Origin: Vicinamibacteria bacterium
GTDB taxonomy: Bacteria > Acidobacteriota > Vicinamibacteria > Vicinamibacterales > 2-12-FULL-66-21
Assembly (NCBI GenBank): GCA_025937075.1
Contig: JAICSD010000204.1
Span: 1 to 7,851 of the forward strand
Length of the DNA stretch: 7,851 bases
Direction: 5' to 3'
Each line of letters starts with the position of its first letter. Position 1 is the first letter of the stretch. Of the stretch, positions 1 through 5,741 are shown piece after piece. The notes beneath the pieces are model-generated. The model did no database searches. It saw nothing but the letters and a program-made list of their open reading frames with translations, and was not told the origin of the DNA. The translations under genes were made by a program, and so were the position numbers.

Positions 1-642
1 GCCGAGAGCCAGCAGCGCGCGGAGCGCGCCGTCGCCTCTGGCGTCTTCAGCCGTGAGATCGTGCCGGTGGAAGTCCCGCAGAGGAAGGGGCCTCCCGCGA
101 TCGTCTTGCGCGATGAGTACCCGCGCGCGGGGACGACCGCTCAGACGCTCGCGGGGCTGCGTCCGGCATTCACACGCGAGGGCACCGTGACGGCAGGAAA
201 CGCGTCGGGCATCAACGACGGCGCCGCTGCTCTCGTTGTCGCGACGGACTCCTGGGCGTCGAAGAACGGCCGGAAACCGCTGGCCCGCATCCTGTCGTAC
301 TGCACAACCGGTGTGGACCCGCTCATCATGGGCATGGGGCCGGTCGAGGCCATGCGCAAGGCCGTCGACCGGGCGGGATTGTCGTTCGACGATCTCGACG
401 CCATCGAGCTGAACGAAGCGTTCGCGGCGCAATCGCTTGCCGTCGTCCGCGAACTGCGGCTGGATCCGGCCAAAGTGAACGTCCATGGCGGCGCGATCGC
501 ACTCGGCCATCCAATCGGGGCGAGCGGCGCGCGCGTGCTCACGACCCTCGTGCACACCTTGCAGGCACGCGGCGGCGGCAGAGGCGCGGCATCCCTGTGC
601 ATCGGCGGCGGCATGGGGACGGCCATGATCGTCGAAGCGTGA
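1..642 (+). CDS. Acetyl-CoA acetyltransferase (thiolase), C-terminal part, 5' end outside the window
   Basis: Thiolase family enzyme that condenses two acyl-CoA molecules or cleaves 3-ketoacyl-CoA; cytosolic, in beta-oxidation or acetoacetyl-CoA/polyhydroxyalkanoate metabolism. The reading frame is open from base 1, so the N-terminal half with the nucleophilic cysteine lies outside. Visible landmarks, in order: [15 protein letters not shown], the NEAFAAQ motif (Asn codon at 412), [16 protein letters not shown] with the catalytic His at 508-510, and CIGGGMG with the second catalytic Cys at 598-600, a few residues before the end. All C-terminal catalytic elements are therefore intact. The sequence is closest in style to biosynthetic or degradative acetoacetyl-CoA thiolases rather than SCP-2 thiolases, but substrate chain length cannot be read from this part. 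The next gene starts 4 bases (GTG) or 52 bases (ATG) downstream, so co-transcription is likely. Confidence 0.95.
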   Translation, partial: AESQQRAERAVASGVFSREIVPVEVPQRKGPPAIVLRDEYPRAGTTAQTLAGLRPAFTREGTVTAGNASGINDGAAALVVATDSWASKNGRKPLARILSYCTTGVDPLIMGMGPVEAMRKAVDRAGLSFDDLDAIELNEAFAAQSLAVVRELRLDPAKVNVHGGAIALGHPIGASGARVLTTLVHTLQARGGGRGAASLCIGGGMGTAMIVEA

Positions 643-694
643 CACGGTGAGCGTGGGGGGCCGCCTTGGGTCCTTTCAGGGCGCCTCGAGCGTG

Positions 695-1126
695 ATGACG
701 ATTCGAATTCGCCAGCAGGTGATCGACGATCTGATCGCGCACGCGCGCGGCGAGGCGCCGAACGAGTGCTGCGGGCTTCTCATCGGTACGGAAAGGGAGA
801 TCGAGGAAGCCGTCCGCGCGCGGAACACCCTGCAGAGTCCCACCAAGTTCTATCTCGAGCCGGCGGATCACTTCGAGGCGATCCGCCTCGCCCGCCGGTC
901 CGGCCGTATCGTCTGCGGCTCGTACCATTCCCATCCCAAGGGCCCGTCACACCCGTCCGCGACGGATGCCGAACAGCTGGACGACCCGGACATGCTGCTC
1001 GTCATCGTGTCGCTCGCCGATGATGGCGGCCCTGAAAGGACCGCCCCACGTACGGCCGCGTCGATCGGCGTGTTCAGGTGGGCCGACGGGAACTTCAGTC
1101 GAATCGATTTCGTCCCAGTGCCGTAA
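695..1126 (+). CDS. JAMM/MPN+ (M67 family) zinc metalloprotease
   Basis: A 143-residue stand-alone bacterial MPN+ domain. The full JAMM signature is present: Glu24 in ECCGLL, then His78 and His80 in YHSHP, seven residues, Ser88 and Asp91 in SATD. This predicts a zinc-bound, active peptidase or isopeptidase. Known bacterial relatives, such as the mycobacterial CysO-cysteine hydrolase Mec, cut after the C-terminal glycines of ubiquitin-fold sulfur carriers. No ThiS/MoaD-like carrier, ThiF/MoeB or CysM gene is in the window, so the substrate is unknown. I chose ATG 695 because the domain begins right there (TIRIRQQVIDDLI); a GTG at 647 would add 16 residues without family character. Neither start has a convincing Shine-Dalgarno. 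No signal peptide, so cytosolic. The stop TAA overlaps the next ATG by one base. Confidence 0.88.
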   Translation: MTIRIRQQVIDDLIAHARGEAPNECCGLLIGTEREIEEAVRARNTLQSPTKFYLEPADHFEAIRLARRSGRIVCGSYHSHPKGPSHPSATDAEQLDDPDMLLVIVSLADDGGPERTAPRTAASIGVFRWADGNFSRIDFVPVP

Positions 1127-2832
1127 TGGGCCGTTCATCTGTCCACGCGGCGCCGCTCGCGCGTGTCGCGCTCGTCGTGTGGACAATCGCGGTCTGCTGC
1201 GTTGCCCTCGCAGCGGCGCAGGATTCCCCGCAGCAGACCGAACGCCCCGTTCTGCGGGAGATTGCGATCGAAGGCGGCTCCGTCTTCTCGGCCGACGATG
1301 TCGAGTGGCTGCTGAAGCTGAAGCGAGGATCGCCGCTGCCGGACACGTCGGAGCATCTGGCCGAAGCGCTTCAGGATCGGTACGCGCGCGATGGCTACAC
1401 CGAAGCGCGGGTCAGCGCCCGCGAAGAGCAGGGCCGGCTCACCTTTCAGATCGACGAAGGGCGGATCGACGAGGTCGAGATCACCGGCCTCGACGAGCGT
1501 CTCGCGGGCCTGTTCCGGGACCGCTTCAGCGTAAAGCCCGGGGACATCTACAATACGCGCACCGTCGGGCAGGCCGTCGATCGCGCGCTCGACGAATCGC
1601 AGGGAGCGCTCGTCGTCGGACCGCCGAAGCGTGCGACCGCCTCGAAGCCTGGACCTTCGGCCGTCGTTCTCGAACACCGGAGCGGCCGCAACGTGCTCGT
1701 CGTCCCGCTGCGCCCGCGCACCCAGCGCAGCTCGCTGCAGCTCGGAACACGCCGCCGCGAGGACTTCTTCTCCCCGGTCGACGCCCTCTCACCGGCGCTC
1801 GGGTTCGCGACGACCGTGTTCGACCACCACAAGTTCAATCACACGTACATCGAAGGCTACGCCGAGTACCGGTTCGGACCCGATCGCCCTGGCTATTCGC
1901 TTGGCCTGGAGCGGCCGTTGTTCGGGGGGCCGCGCCTTTTCCTCGGGGCAGAGATTCACGACCTCACGGCGTCCGACGACATGTGGCGGCTGACCACGAC
2001 GGAGCAGTCGCTCGTCGCGCTCGGGTTCAAGAACACGTTCCGCGATTATTACCGGCGTCACGGCGCGGAGGTGTTCGGAGTCTTTCAGGCTGGGAGCAAC
2101 AATGAATTCATGTTGATGGCGCGGTGGGACCACCACCAGCCGCTCGAGAACACGACGTCCTACAGCTTCTTCCGCGACGATCACAGCTATCGCCCGAACC
2201 CGCTGACGCTCGATCAGGACGTACACTCGCTCGTGGTCGGGTACACGCTCGACACGCGCGCGATGACCGGCCCAGGCTCGAGCCGGACGTACCAGCGTCA
2301 CGTGCACGACGATCTCTATGGATTCGGCTTACGCCAGGCACCAGGGCTGCGGCTGGATTGGTCGTCCGAGATTGCCGGGCACGGCATGGGCGGCGACGCG
2401 CGGTTCGATCGCCACATCCTGAACACGCGCGGGTACCTCGCGTTCACCGATCGCCAGCTGCTCAGCGCGCGCGCGTTGCTCGGATTCTCGGGCGGCGTGC
2501 TCCCGGTCGAGCGTCAGTTCGCACTGGGCGGCATCGGCAGCGTTCACGGATACGGCTTCAAGGAGGCGCAGGGCACCGGCATGGCGCTCTTCAACGCCGA
2601 GTATCGGATCCGGCTCATCGGACGCCCGAATCGCGACAACGACGGGATAGCCGTTCTCGGCTTCTACGATCTCGGACGAATCACCGGGCCAATCAGCGGC
2701 TCGCGTACGGACTGGCTGCAGGGTACCGGCGTCGGCGTGAGCCTCTGGGGCCTCCGGATCGACGTCGGCTTTCGCGCGAACGACATCCCGGGATCGCGGC
2801 AGGTGCTCGTGCGCCTCGGGCCGACGTTCTGA
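1126..2832 (+). CDS. Omp85 superfamily outer-membrane protein (BamA/TamA-like) with two POTRA-like domains
   Basis: A 568-residue predicted outer-membrane beta-barrel. Residues 1-31 look like a signal peptide (hydrophobic 14-30, likely cut near AAA/QDS). Residues about 41-112 resemble a POTRA domain (LREIAIEGGSVFSADDV, then YTEARVSARE and LTFQIDEG). Residues about 113-195 look like a second, less typical one. The rest alternates in barrel fashion and ends in aromatic VRLGPTF, the usual beta-signal. The Omp85 lid-loop region is at RQFALGGIGSVHGYGF, followed by ALFNAEYRI and GFYDLGRI; the normally VRG(F/Y) motif reads VHGY, with His474 in place of Arg. Size and two POTRAs resemble TpsB or TamA rather than BamA (about 800 residues, five POTRAs). 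No TpsA or TamB gene is in the window. ATG 1126 overlaps the preceding stop; an in-frame GTG at 1078 lies inside the upstream gene and is unlikely. Confidence 0.88.
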   Translation: MGRSSVHAAPLARVALVVWTIAVCCVALAAAQDSPQQTERPVLREIAIEGGSVFSADDVEWLLKLKRGSPLPDTSEHLAEALQDRYARDGYTEARVSAREEQGRLTFQIDEGRIDEVEITGLDERLAGLFRDRFSVKPGDIYNTRTVGQAVDRALDESQGALVVGPPKRATASKPGPSAVVLEHRSGRNVLVVPLRPRTQRSSLQLGTRRREDFFSPVDALSPALGFATTVFDHHKFNHTYIEGYAEYRFGPDRPGYSLGLERPLFGGPRLFLGAEIHDLTASDDMWRLTTTEQSLVALGFKNTFRDYYRRHGAEVFGVFQAGSNNEFMLMARWDHHQPLENTTSYSFFRDDHSYRPNPLTLDQDVHSLVVGYTLDTRAMTGPGSSRTYQRHVHDDLYGFGLRQAPGLRLDWSSEIAGHGMGGDARFDRHILNTRGYLAFTDRQLLSARALLGFSGGVLPVERQFALGGIGSVHGYGFKEAQGTGMALFNAEYRIRLIGRPNRDNDGIAVLGFYDLGRITGPISGSRTDWLQGTGVGVSLWGLRIDVGFRANDIPGSRQVLVRLGPTF

Positions 2833-2834
2833 AG

Positions 2835-3473
2835 ATGGCGTCGCCAGCACGCGTCTCCAGCTTCGTTCTCCTCATCACGTTTCTGCTTGCCGCTCCCGCC
2901 TCGGCGCTTCAGGCGCGCATCACCGAGCTCCGCGTCGCCGGCGGAATCGTCCGCGCCTCGATCGAGATTCGGGACCTCTTTCCCGAGAAGTTCCGCGACG
3001 TGCTCGAGAGCGGCGGCGCCATTCACCTTCGCCTGCAGCTCGAGTTGTGGGAAGACCGCGCCATCTGGGACAAGCTCGCAGCCCCCGCGCTCGTCAGCGT
3101 GTTCCGCTTGATCCTCGATCCGTCGACGCACCAGATCAGCGTGGCCGACCAGTACGGGGAAACGGCGCGCCTCCCGCCATGGCAGGAACCGCTCACGCTT
3201 CGTCTCGATCTCGGCCGCGCCGATGCGCTCTCGGACGGCAGCCGCTATTACGTCCGGACGCAGGGAACGCTGGGAACGATTGCGGAAAGGGAAGCAACGG
3301 ACGCGGGGGATGCGGTGTTTGGCAGCGACGAAGGAGGCGTCACGGTTGGCGCGGTAGGACGGTTCCTGTTCCATACCGTGCTGCAGGTGACCGACTATCT
3401 GCAGAGCGTTTCGTCGGACTCGCGCACACCAAACGTGACGGGACGGGAGATTCGAGCGGGGATCAAGCCGTGA
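2835..3473 (+). CDS. DUF4390-like secreted protein
   Basis: A 212-residue protein with a clear signal peptide (hydrophobic 9-22, probable cut at ASA/LQ, residue 24), so periplasmic or envelope-exposed. The mature part resembles DUF4390: alternating strands ITELRVAGGIVRASIEIRD, then LFPEKFRDVLESG, a strand rich in Leu/Glu ending LELWEDRAIWDK, FRLILDPSTHQISV, and a late strand SRYYVRTQG. The C-terminal third (about 160-212) contains an apolar stretch, VGAVGRFLFHTVLQVTDYL, which could be an amphipathic helix. The function of DUF4390 is not known to me. It starts 2 bases after the barrel gene with only a weak GAAG ahead of the ATG, so translational coupling is likely and a role with the Omp85 protein is plausible. 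The family call comes from remembered pattern, not a search; the gene itself is secure. Confidence 0.7.
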   Translation: MASPARVSSFVLLITFLLAAPASALQARITELRVAGGIVRASIEIRDLFPEKFRDVLESGGAIHLRLQLELWEDRAIWDKLAAPALVSVFRLILDPSTHQISVADQYGETARLPPWQEPLTLRLDLGRADALSDGSRYYVRTQGTLGTIAEREATDAGDAVFGSDEGGVTVGAVGRFLFHTVLQVTDYLQSVSSDSRTPNVTGREIRAGIKP

Positions 3474-3488
3474 TCGCTCACCGTATTT
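3454..3488. terminator. Possible hairpin terminator at the convergent gene ends
   Basis: GATCA (3461-3465), loop AGCCG, TGATC (3471-3475) form a perfect 5-bp stem. GAGC (3454-3457) pairs with GCTC (3476-3479) to extend it across a three-G bulge, and TATTT follows at 3484-3488. The hairpin includes both the + strand stop (3471-3473) and the - strand stop (3478-3480). The T tract is poor, so a true intrinsic terminator is uncertain. Confidence 0.3.
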
Positions 3489-3891
3489 CGCCGCCCATGT
3501 CCCTGATGCCGGGGCGGATCTTCACCATCGTGCTGCCGGCCGCGACGGTCTTGTCCTTGCGCTTCAGCCTGAACTCGATTCGGTAATCACCGGCGGTATC
3601 GAAGACGCGGTCTGCCGTGAAATGGCGCTTGATTTCGCTCTTCCCCGCCTCGTACGGTTCGCAGTCCGGCGTGACGTCCGACTTCGTGCCGTCGCCCCAT
3701 TCCCACTCGATTGAGGGACAGTAGAACTCTTCGTAATCGTTCGCGCCGCCCTTGATGTCGGCCGTGACGACCACGTGAGCGGGCGAGAATGCGACGACGG
3801 GAGAGGCCTTCACCGAGATACTCGGCTTGTCCTTGTCCTTCTGCGAAATTGGAAATGCCGCGAGCAGCAGCAGGAGTGGAACGACCTTCAT
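3478..3891 (-). CDS. Small secreted PKD-domain-like protein
   Basis: A 137-residue protein of unknown function. A short signal-like hydrophobic stretch (residues 3-15) is followed by a lysine/aspartate patch (QKDKDK, 17-22). The body looks like one PKD/immunoglobulin-like beta-sandwich: strand VVVTADIKGG, the PKD hallmark WEWGDGTKSD (63-72), HFTADRVFDTAGDYRIEFRLKRKD (90-113), and a last strand TMVKI. Cys58 and Cys77 flank the WEWGDG turn and could form a disulfide outside the cytoplasm. ATG at 3891 is chosen because the signal peptide begins there and AGAGGTG sits 5 bases upstream; an upstream in-frame start at 3963 would run through the pepA start. It stands alone, convergent with the DUF4390-like gene (4-base gap) and divergent from pepA. 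PKD folds usually mediate protein or polysaccharide binding; no enzyme domain is attached. Confidence 0.75.
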   Translation of the reverse strand: MKVVPLLLLLAAFPISQKDKDKPSISVKASPVVAFSPAHVVVTADIKGGANDYEEFYCPSIEWEWGDGTKSDVTPDCEPYEAGKSEIKRHFTADRVFDTAGDYRIEFRLKRKDKTVAAGSTMVKIRPGIRDMGGEIR

Positions 3892-3896
3892 GGGAC

Positions 3897-3910
3897 ACCT
3901 CTGGGGAGGT
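3897..3910. repeat. Inverted repeat in the divergent intergenic region, overlapping an RBS
   Basis: ACCTC (3897-3901), TGGG, GAGGT (3906-3910) is a perfect 5-bp inverted repeat. It extends to GA/TC at 3894-3895 and 3912-3913 past one mismatch. On the minus strand one arm is the Shine-Dalgarno (AGAGGTG) of the PKD-like gene. On the plus strand it lies where the -35 box of the pepA promoter would be. It may be an operator or an RBS-masking hairpin, or chance. Confidence 0.35.
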
Positions 3911-3924
3911 CTCATCTTAACAGA

Positions 3925-3930
3925 TATAAT
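3925..3930 (+). promoter_or_regulatory. -10 element (TATAAT) of pepA, likely leaderless start
   Basis: A perfect TATAAT in an otherwise GC-rich region ends 8 bases before the pepA ATG at 3939. A transcription start about 7 bases downstream would fall at or within a base or two of the ATG. There is no Shine-Dalgarno between the hexamer and the start. The -35 position (about 3902-3907, TGGGGA) matches consensus poorly. Confidence 0.6.
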
Positions 3931-3938
3931 TTGAGCCC

Positions 3939-5462
3939 ATGTCACGTCCCGTGAGCTCTCCATCCGCCGTGCGCCTCACGACGGAGCCGCTGCCGCGCAT
4001 CAGCACGGACCTGCTCGTCGTACCGCTGCTCGAAGGGGAGGCGGCGGACGCGGTTCGCGGCCTGGACGAGGCGACGAGCGGTGAGCTGAAGCGCGCCATC
4101 ACATCGGGCGAGGTGAGCGGCAAACTGTACGACGTTTTCCTGACGCCCGCCGGGCCCTCCAACTGGCAGCCGACACGCGTCGCGATTGTCGGTGCCGGAC
4201 GCGCCGGAGAGTTCGATACGGAGCGCCTCCGCCGCATCGCGACGACGGGAGCGCTGGCGGCACGGCAGCGCCGGATCAAGCGCGTCGCGCTACTCGTGCG
4301 CGGTGGGCTCGATGCGGGAGCCGGAGCCCAGGCCGCGGCGGAAGGATTGATGCTCGCCGGGTTCAGCGCGGATCAGTACAAGACCGGCGAGCGCCTCGGA
4401 CCTCCGCCTGAAGAGATGCTGGTCGCGGTTGAAGCCGGCCATGCCTTGATTGGCGGCGGTGCGCTCGAGAGCGCCGTCGAGCGCGGCCGGATTCTCGGCG
4501 ACTCGTGCAACCTCGCCAAAGAGCTGTGCAACGAGCCGTCGAACGTGCTCACGCCGACGGTCTTCGCCGACCGCGGCGCGCAAATCGCGCGCGAGGCCGG
4601 GCTCGTCGTGCAGATTCTGGACGAGCACGACATCGAGCGGCTCCGCATGGGGCTGCTGCTCGGCGTCGCGAAGGGAAGCGGCGAGGCGCCGCGCGTGCTC
4701 GTCATGAAACATCACCCGCCGCACGCCCCGGCGGCGCCCGTGCTCGGTCTGATCGGGAAGGGCATTACCTTCGACACGGGCGGCATCTCGATCAAGCCTG
4801 CCGACGGCATGGAGCGGATGAAGGACGACATGGCCGGAGGTGCCGCCGTCATCGGTGCGATGCGCGCCATCGCCCTCCTCCGCGCGCCGATCAACGTCGT
4901 CGGCGTCGTGCCCACGACGGAGAACATGCCTGGCGGCCGCGCGCTGAAGCCCGGCGATGTCCTGCACGGCGCGAGCGGCAAGAGCGTCGAAGTGATCAAC
5001 ACGGACGCCGAAGGACGTCTCATTCTCGGCGACGGGCTGTGGTACGCGCAGCAGCTCGGCGCGACGCATCTGGTCGACGTCGCGACGCTGACAGGCGCAT
5101 GCATGGTTGCCCTGGGCAAGGTCGCAAGCGGACTCTTCGGGCGCCCGGACGCATGGGTCGATGTCGTGCGCCAGACGGCCCAGGCCGCCGGCGATCGATG
5201 CTGGCCGATGCCGATCTACGACGAATACCTGGAGCAGATGCGCAGCGAAATCGCAGACCTGATGAATTCGGGCGGACGCGCCGCGGGCGCGTGCACGGCG
5301 GCCGCGTTTCTGCGGGAGTTCGCGGCGGATCTGCCCTGGGCGCACCTCGACGTCGCCGGAACCGCGTGGGCCGATGAGGCGAAGCCGTATCAGCCGAAAG
5401 GACCGACGGGGATCGCGGTCCGCACGCTCGCCGAGCTCGCGTTCACCTCTGACCGCTGGTGA
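3939..5462 (+). CDS. pepA: Leucyl aminopeptidase, M17 family
   Basis: A 507-residue cytosolic aminopeptidase, close to the 503 of E. coli PepA, which removes N-terminal residues using two metal ions and works as a hexamer in known members. The N-terminal domain (about 1-165, with TDLLVVPLLEGEAADAV) is the variable macro-like domain; the C-terminal half is the conserved M17 catalytic domain. Expected residues are all present: Lys274 in GKGITFD, Asp279, Lys286 in SIKP, Asp297 in MKDDMAGGA, then Asp356, Glu358 and Arg360 in the NTDAEGRL signature. It should therefore be active. Start at ATG 3939 gives the expected length, and TATAAT 8 bases upstream with no ribosome binding site suggests leaderless translation. 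It is divergent from the PKD-like gene; the small membrane gene follows 22 bases after the stop, with its own promoter-like sequence. E. coli PepA also binds DNA in Xer recombination; nothing here shows that. Confidence 0.97.
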   Translation: MSRPVSSPSAVRLTTEPLPRISTDLLVVPLLEGEAADAVRGLDEATSGELKRAITSGEVSGKLYDVFLTPAGPSNWQPTRVAIVGAGRAGEFDTERLRRIATTGALAARQRRIKRVALLVRGGLDAGAGAQAAAEGLMLAGFSADQYKTGERLGPPPEEMLVAVEAGHALIGGGALESAVERGRILGDSCNLAKELCNEPSNVLTPTVFADRGAQIAREAGLVVQILDEHDIERLRMGLLLGVAKGSGEAPRVLVMKHHPPHAPAAPVLGLIGKGITFDTGGISIKPADGMERMKDDMAGGAAVIGAMRAIALLRAPINVVGVVPTTENMPGGRALKPGDVLHGASGKSVEVINTDAEGRLILGDGLWYAQQLGATHLVDVATLTGACMVALGKVASGLFGRPDAWVDVVRQTAQAAGDRCWPMPIYDEYLEQMRSEIADLMNSGGRAAGACTAAAFLREFAADLPWAHLDVAGTAWADEAKPYQPKGPTGIAVRTLAELAFTSDRW

Positions 5463-5476
5463 GGGCGCGATAGAAT
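5449..5476 (+). promoter_or_regulatory. Putative promoter of the small membrane protein gene
   Basis: CTGACC (5449-5454, 4 of 6 matches to TTGACA) and TAGAAT (5471-5476, 5 of 6 to TATAAT) are separated by 16 bases. The -10-like hexamer ends 8 bases before the ATG at 5485, the same spacing as in front of pepA. The -35 lies in the last codons of pepA. The purine run AAAGGGGA touches the ATG and is too close to act as a normal Shine-Dalgarno. Confidence 0.5.
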
Positions 5477-5484
5477 AAAGGGGA

Positions 5485-5715
5485 ATGCTCCTTCAGGCAG
5501 GCCAGCCGATCATCGTCCGGGTTGTCGAGCAGCCCGTCCACAGCACGACGATCTCCGATGTCATCATCGGTGCAATCGGTCTGACGGGTCTCCTGCTGCT
5601 CGCGGCCGCGTTGCTCGGCGCGGTCCTCGGCGGGATCCTGATCGGGATCAAGCTCCTGCGCGCGCGCTTCAACCTCGAACGGCCGTCAGAAATCGAAGCG
5701 CTGCATATCACGTGA
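5485..5715 (+). CDS. Small single-pass membrane protein, function unknown
   Basis: A 76-residue protein I do not recognise by name. Residues 1-23 are a short soluble stretch (QPIIVRVVEQPVHSTTIS). Residues about 24-55 form one long hydrophobic segment rich in Leu, Ala and Gly, ending with Gly45, Gly49, Gly50 and Gly54 in a glycine-zipper-like pattern. Lys56, Arg59 and Arg61 follow directly. By the positive-inside rule the C-terminal tail (56-76) is cytoplasmic and the N-terminus is outside. The segment is long for one helix, so a tilted helix or tight hairpin is possible. The glycine spacing suggests helix-helix packing, perhaps oligomers. Support for a real gene is the promoter-like TAGAAT 8 bases upstream, its tight fit between pepA and the convergent amidase gene, and protein-like composition with a clear membrane topology. 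Confidence 0.75.
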   Translation: MLLQAGQPIIVRVVEQPVHSTTISDVIIGAIGLTGLLLLAAALLGAVLGGILIGIKLLRARFNLERPSEIEALHIT

Positions 5716-5741
5716 CGTAGCGCTCAGTACGTCGACGTTTT
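5710..5741 (+). terminator. Candidate intrinsic terminator at the convergent gene ends
   Basis: GACGTA (5714-5719), loop GCGCTCAG, TACGTC (5728-5733) form a perfect 6-bp stem. ACGT (5710-5713) pairs with ACGT (5735-5738) past one bulged G. T residues at 5738-5741 follow on the plus strand. The hairpin covers the + strand stop (5713-5715) and the - strand stop (5724-5726). The short T run makes it modest; no T run faces the minus direction. Confidence 0.45.

Noticed and set aside
647..694. GTG 647 as start of the JAMM gene
   Set aside because: It would sit 4 bases after the thiolase stop, but adds 16 residues without family similarity and lacks a Shine-Dalgarno; ATG 695 begins at the domain edge. 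It cannot be fully excluded.
2124..2834. Upstream extension of the DUF4390-like frame into the barrel gene
   Set aside because: The extension is Arg/Pro-rich out-of-frame sequence of the Omp85 gene; a signal peptide begins at ATG 2835.
3914..3919. TAAGAT on the minus strand as -10 of the PKD-like gene
   Set aside because: 4 of 6 matches, and the only -35-like match (GTGACA, 3940-3945 reverse) is 20 bases away, too far for a convincing promoter.
4755..4762. GGGAAGGG, a match to the FtsK-orienting KOPS motif GGGNAGGG, near an ftsK gene
   Set aside because: A few matches are expected by chance in this GC-rich length, and it encodes part of the essential GKG motif of PepA. One copy proves nothing.
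4290..5345. 351-residue open frame antisense to pepA
   Set aside because: pepA carries every M17 catalytic residue in the other frame. The antisense product is Arg/Ala/His-rich with no domain, as expected for a shadow frame in GC-rich DNA.
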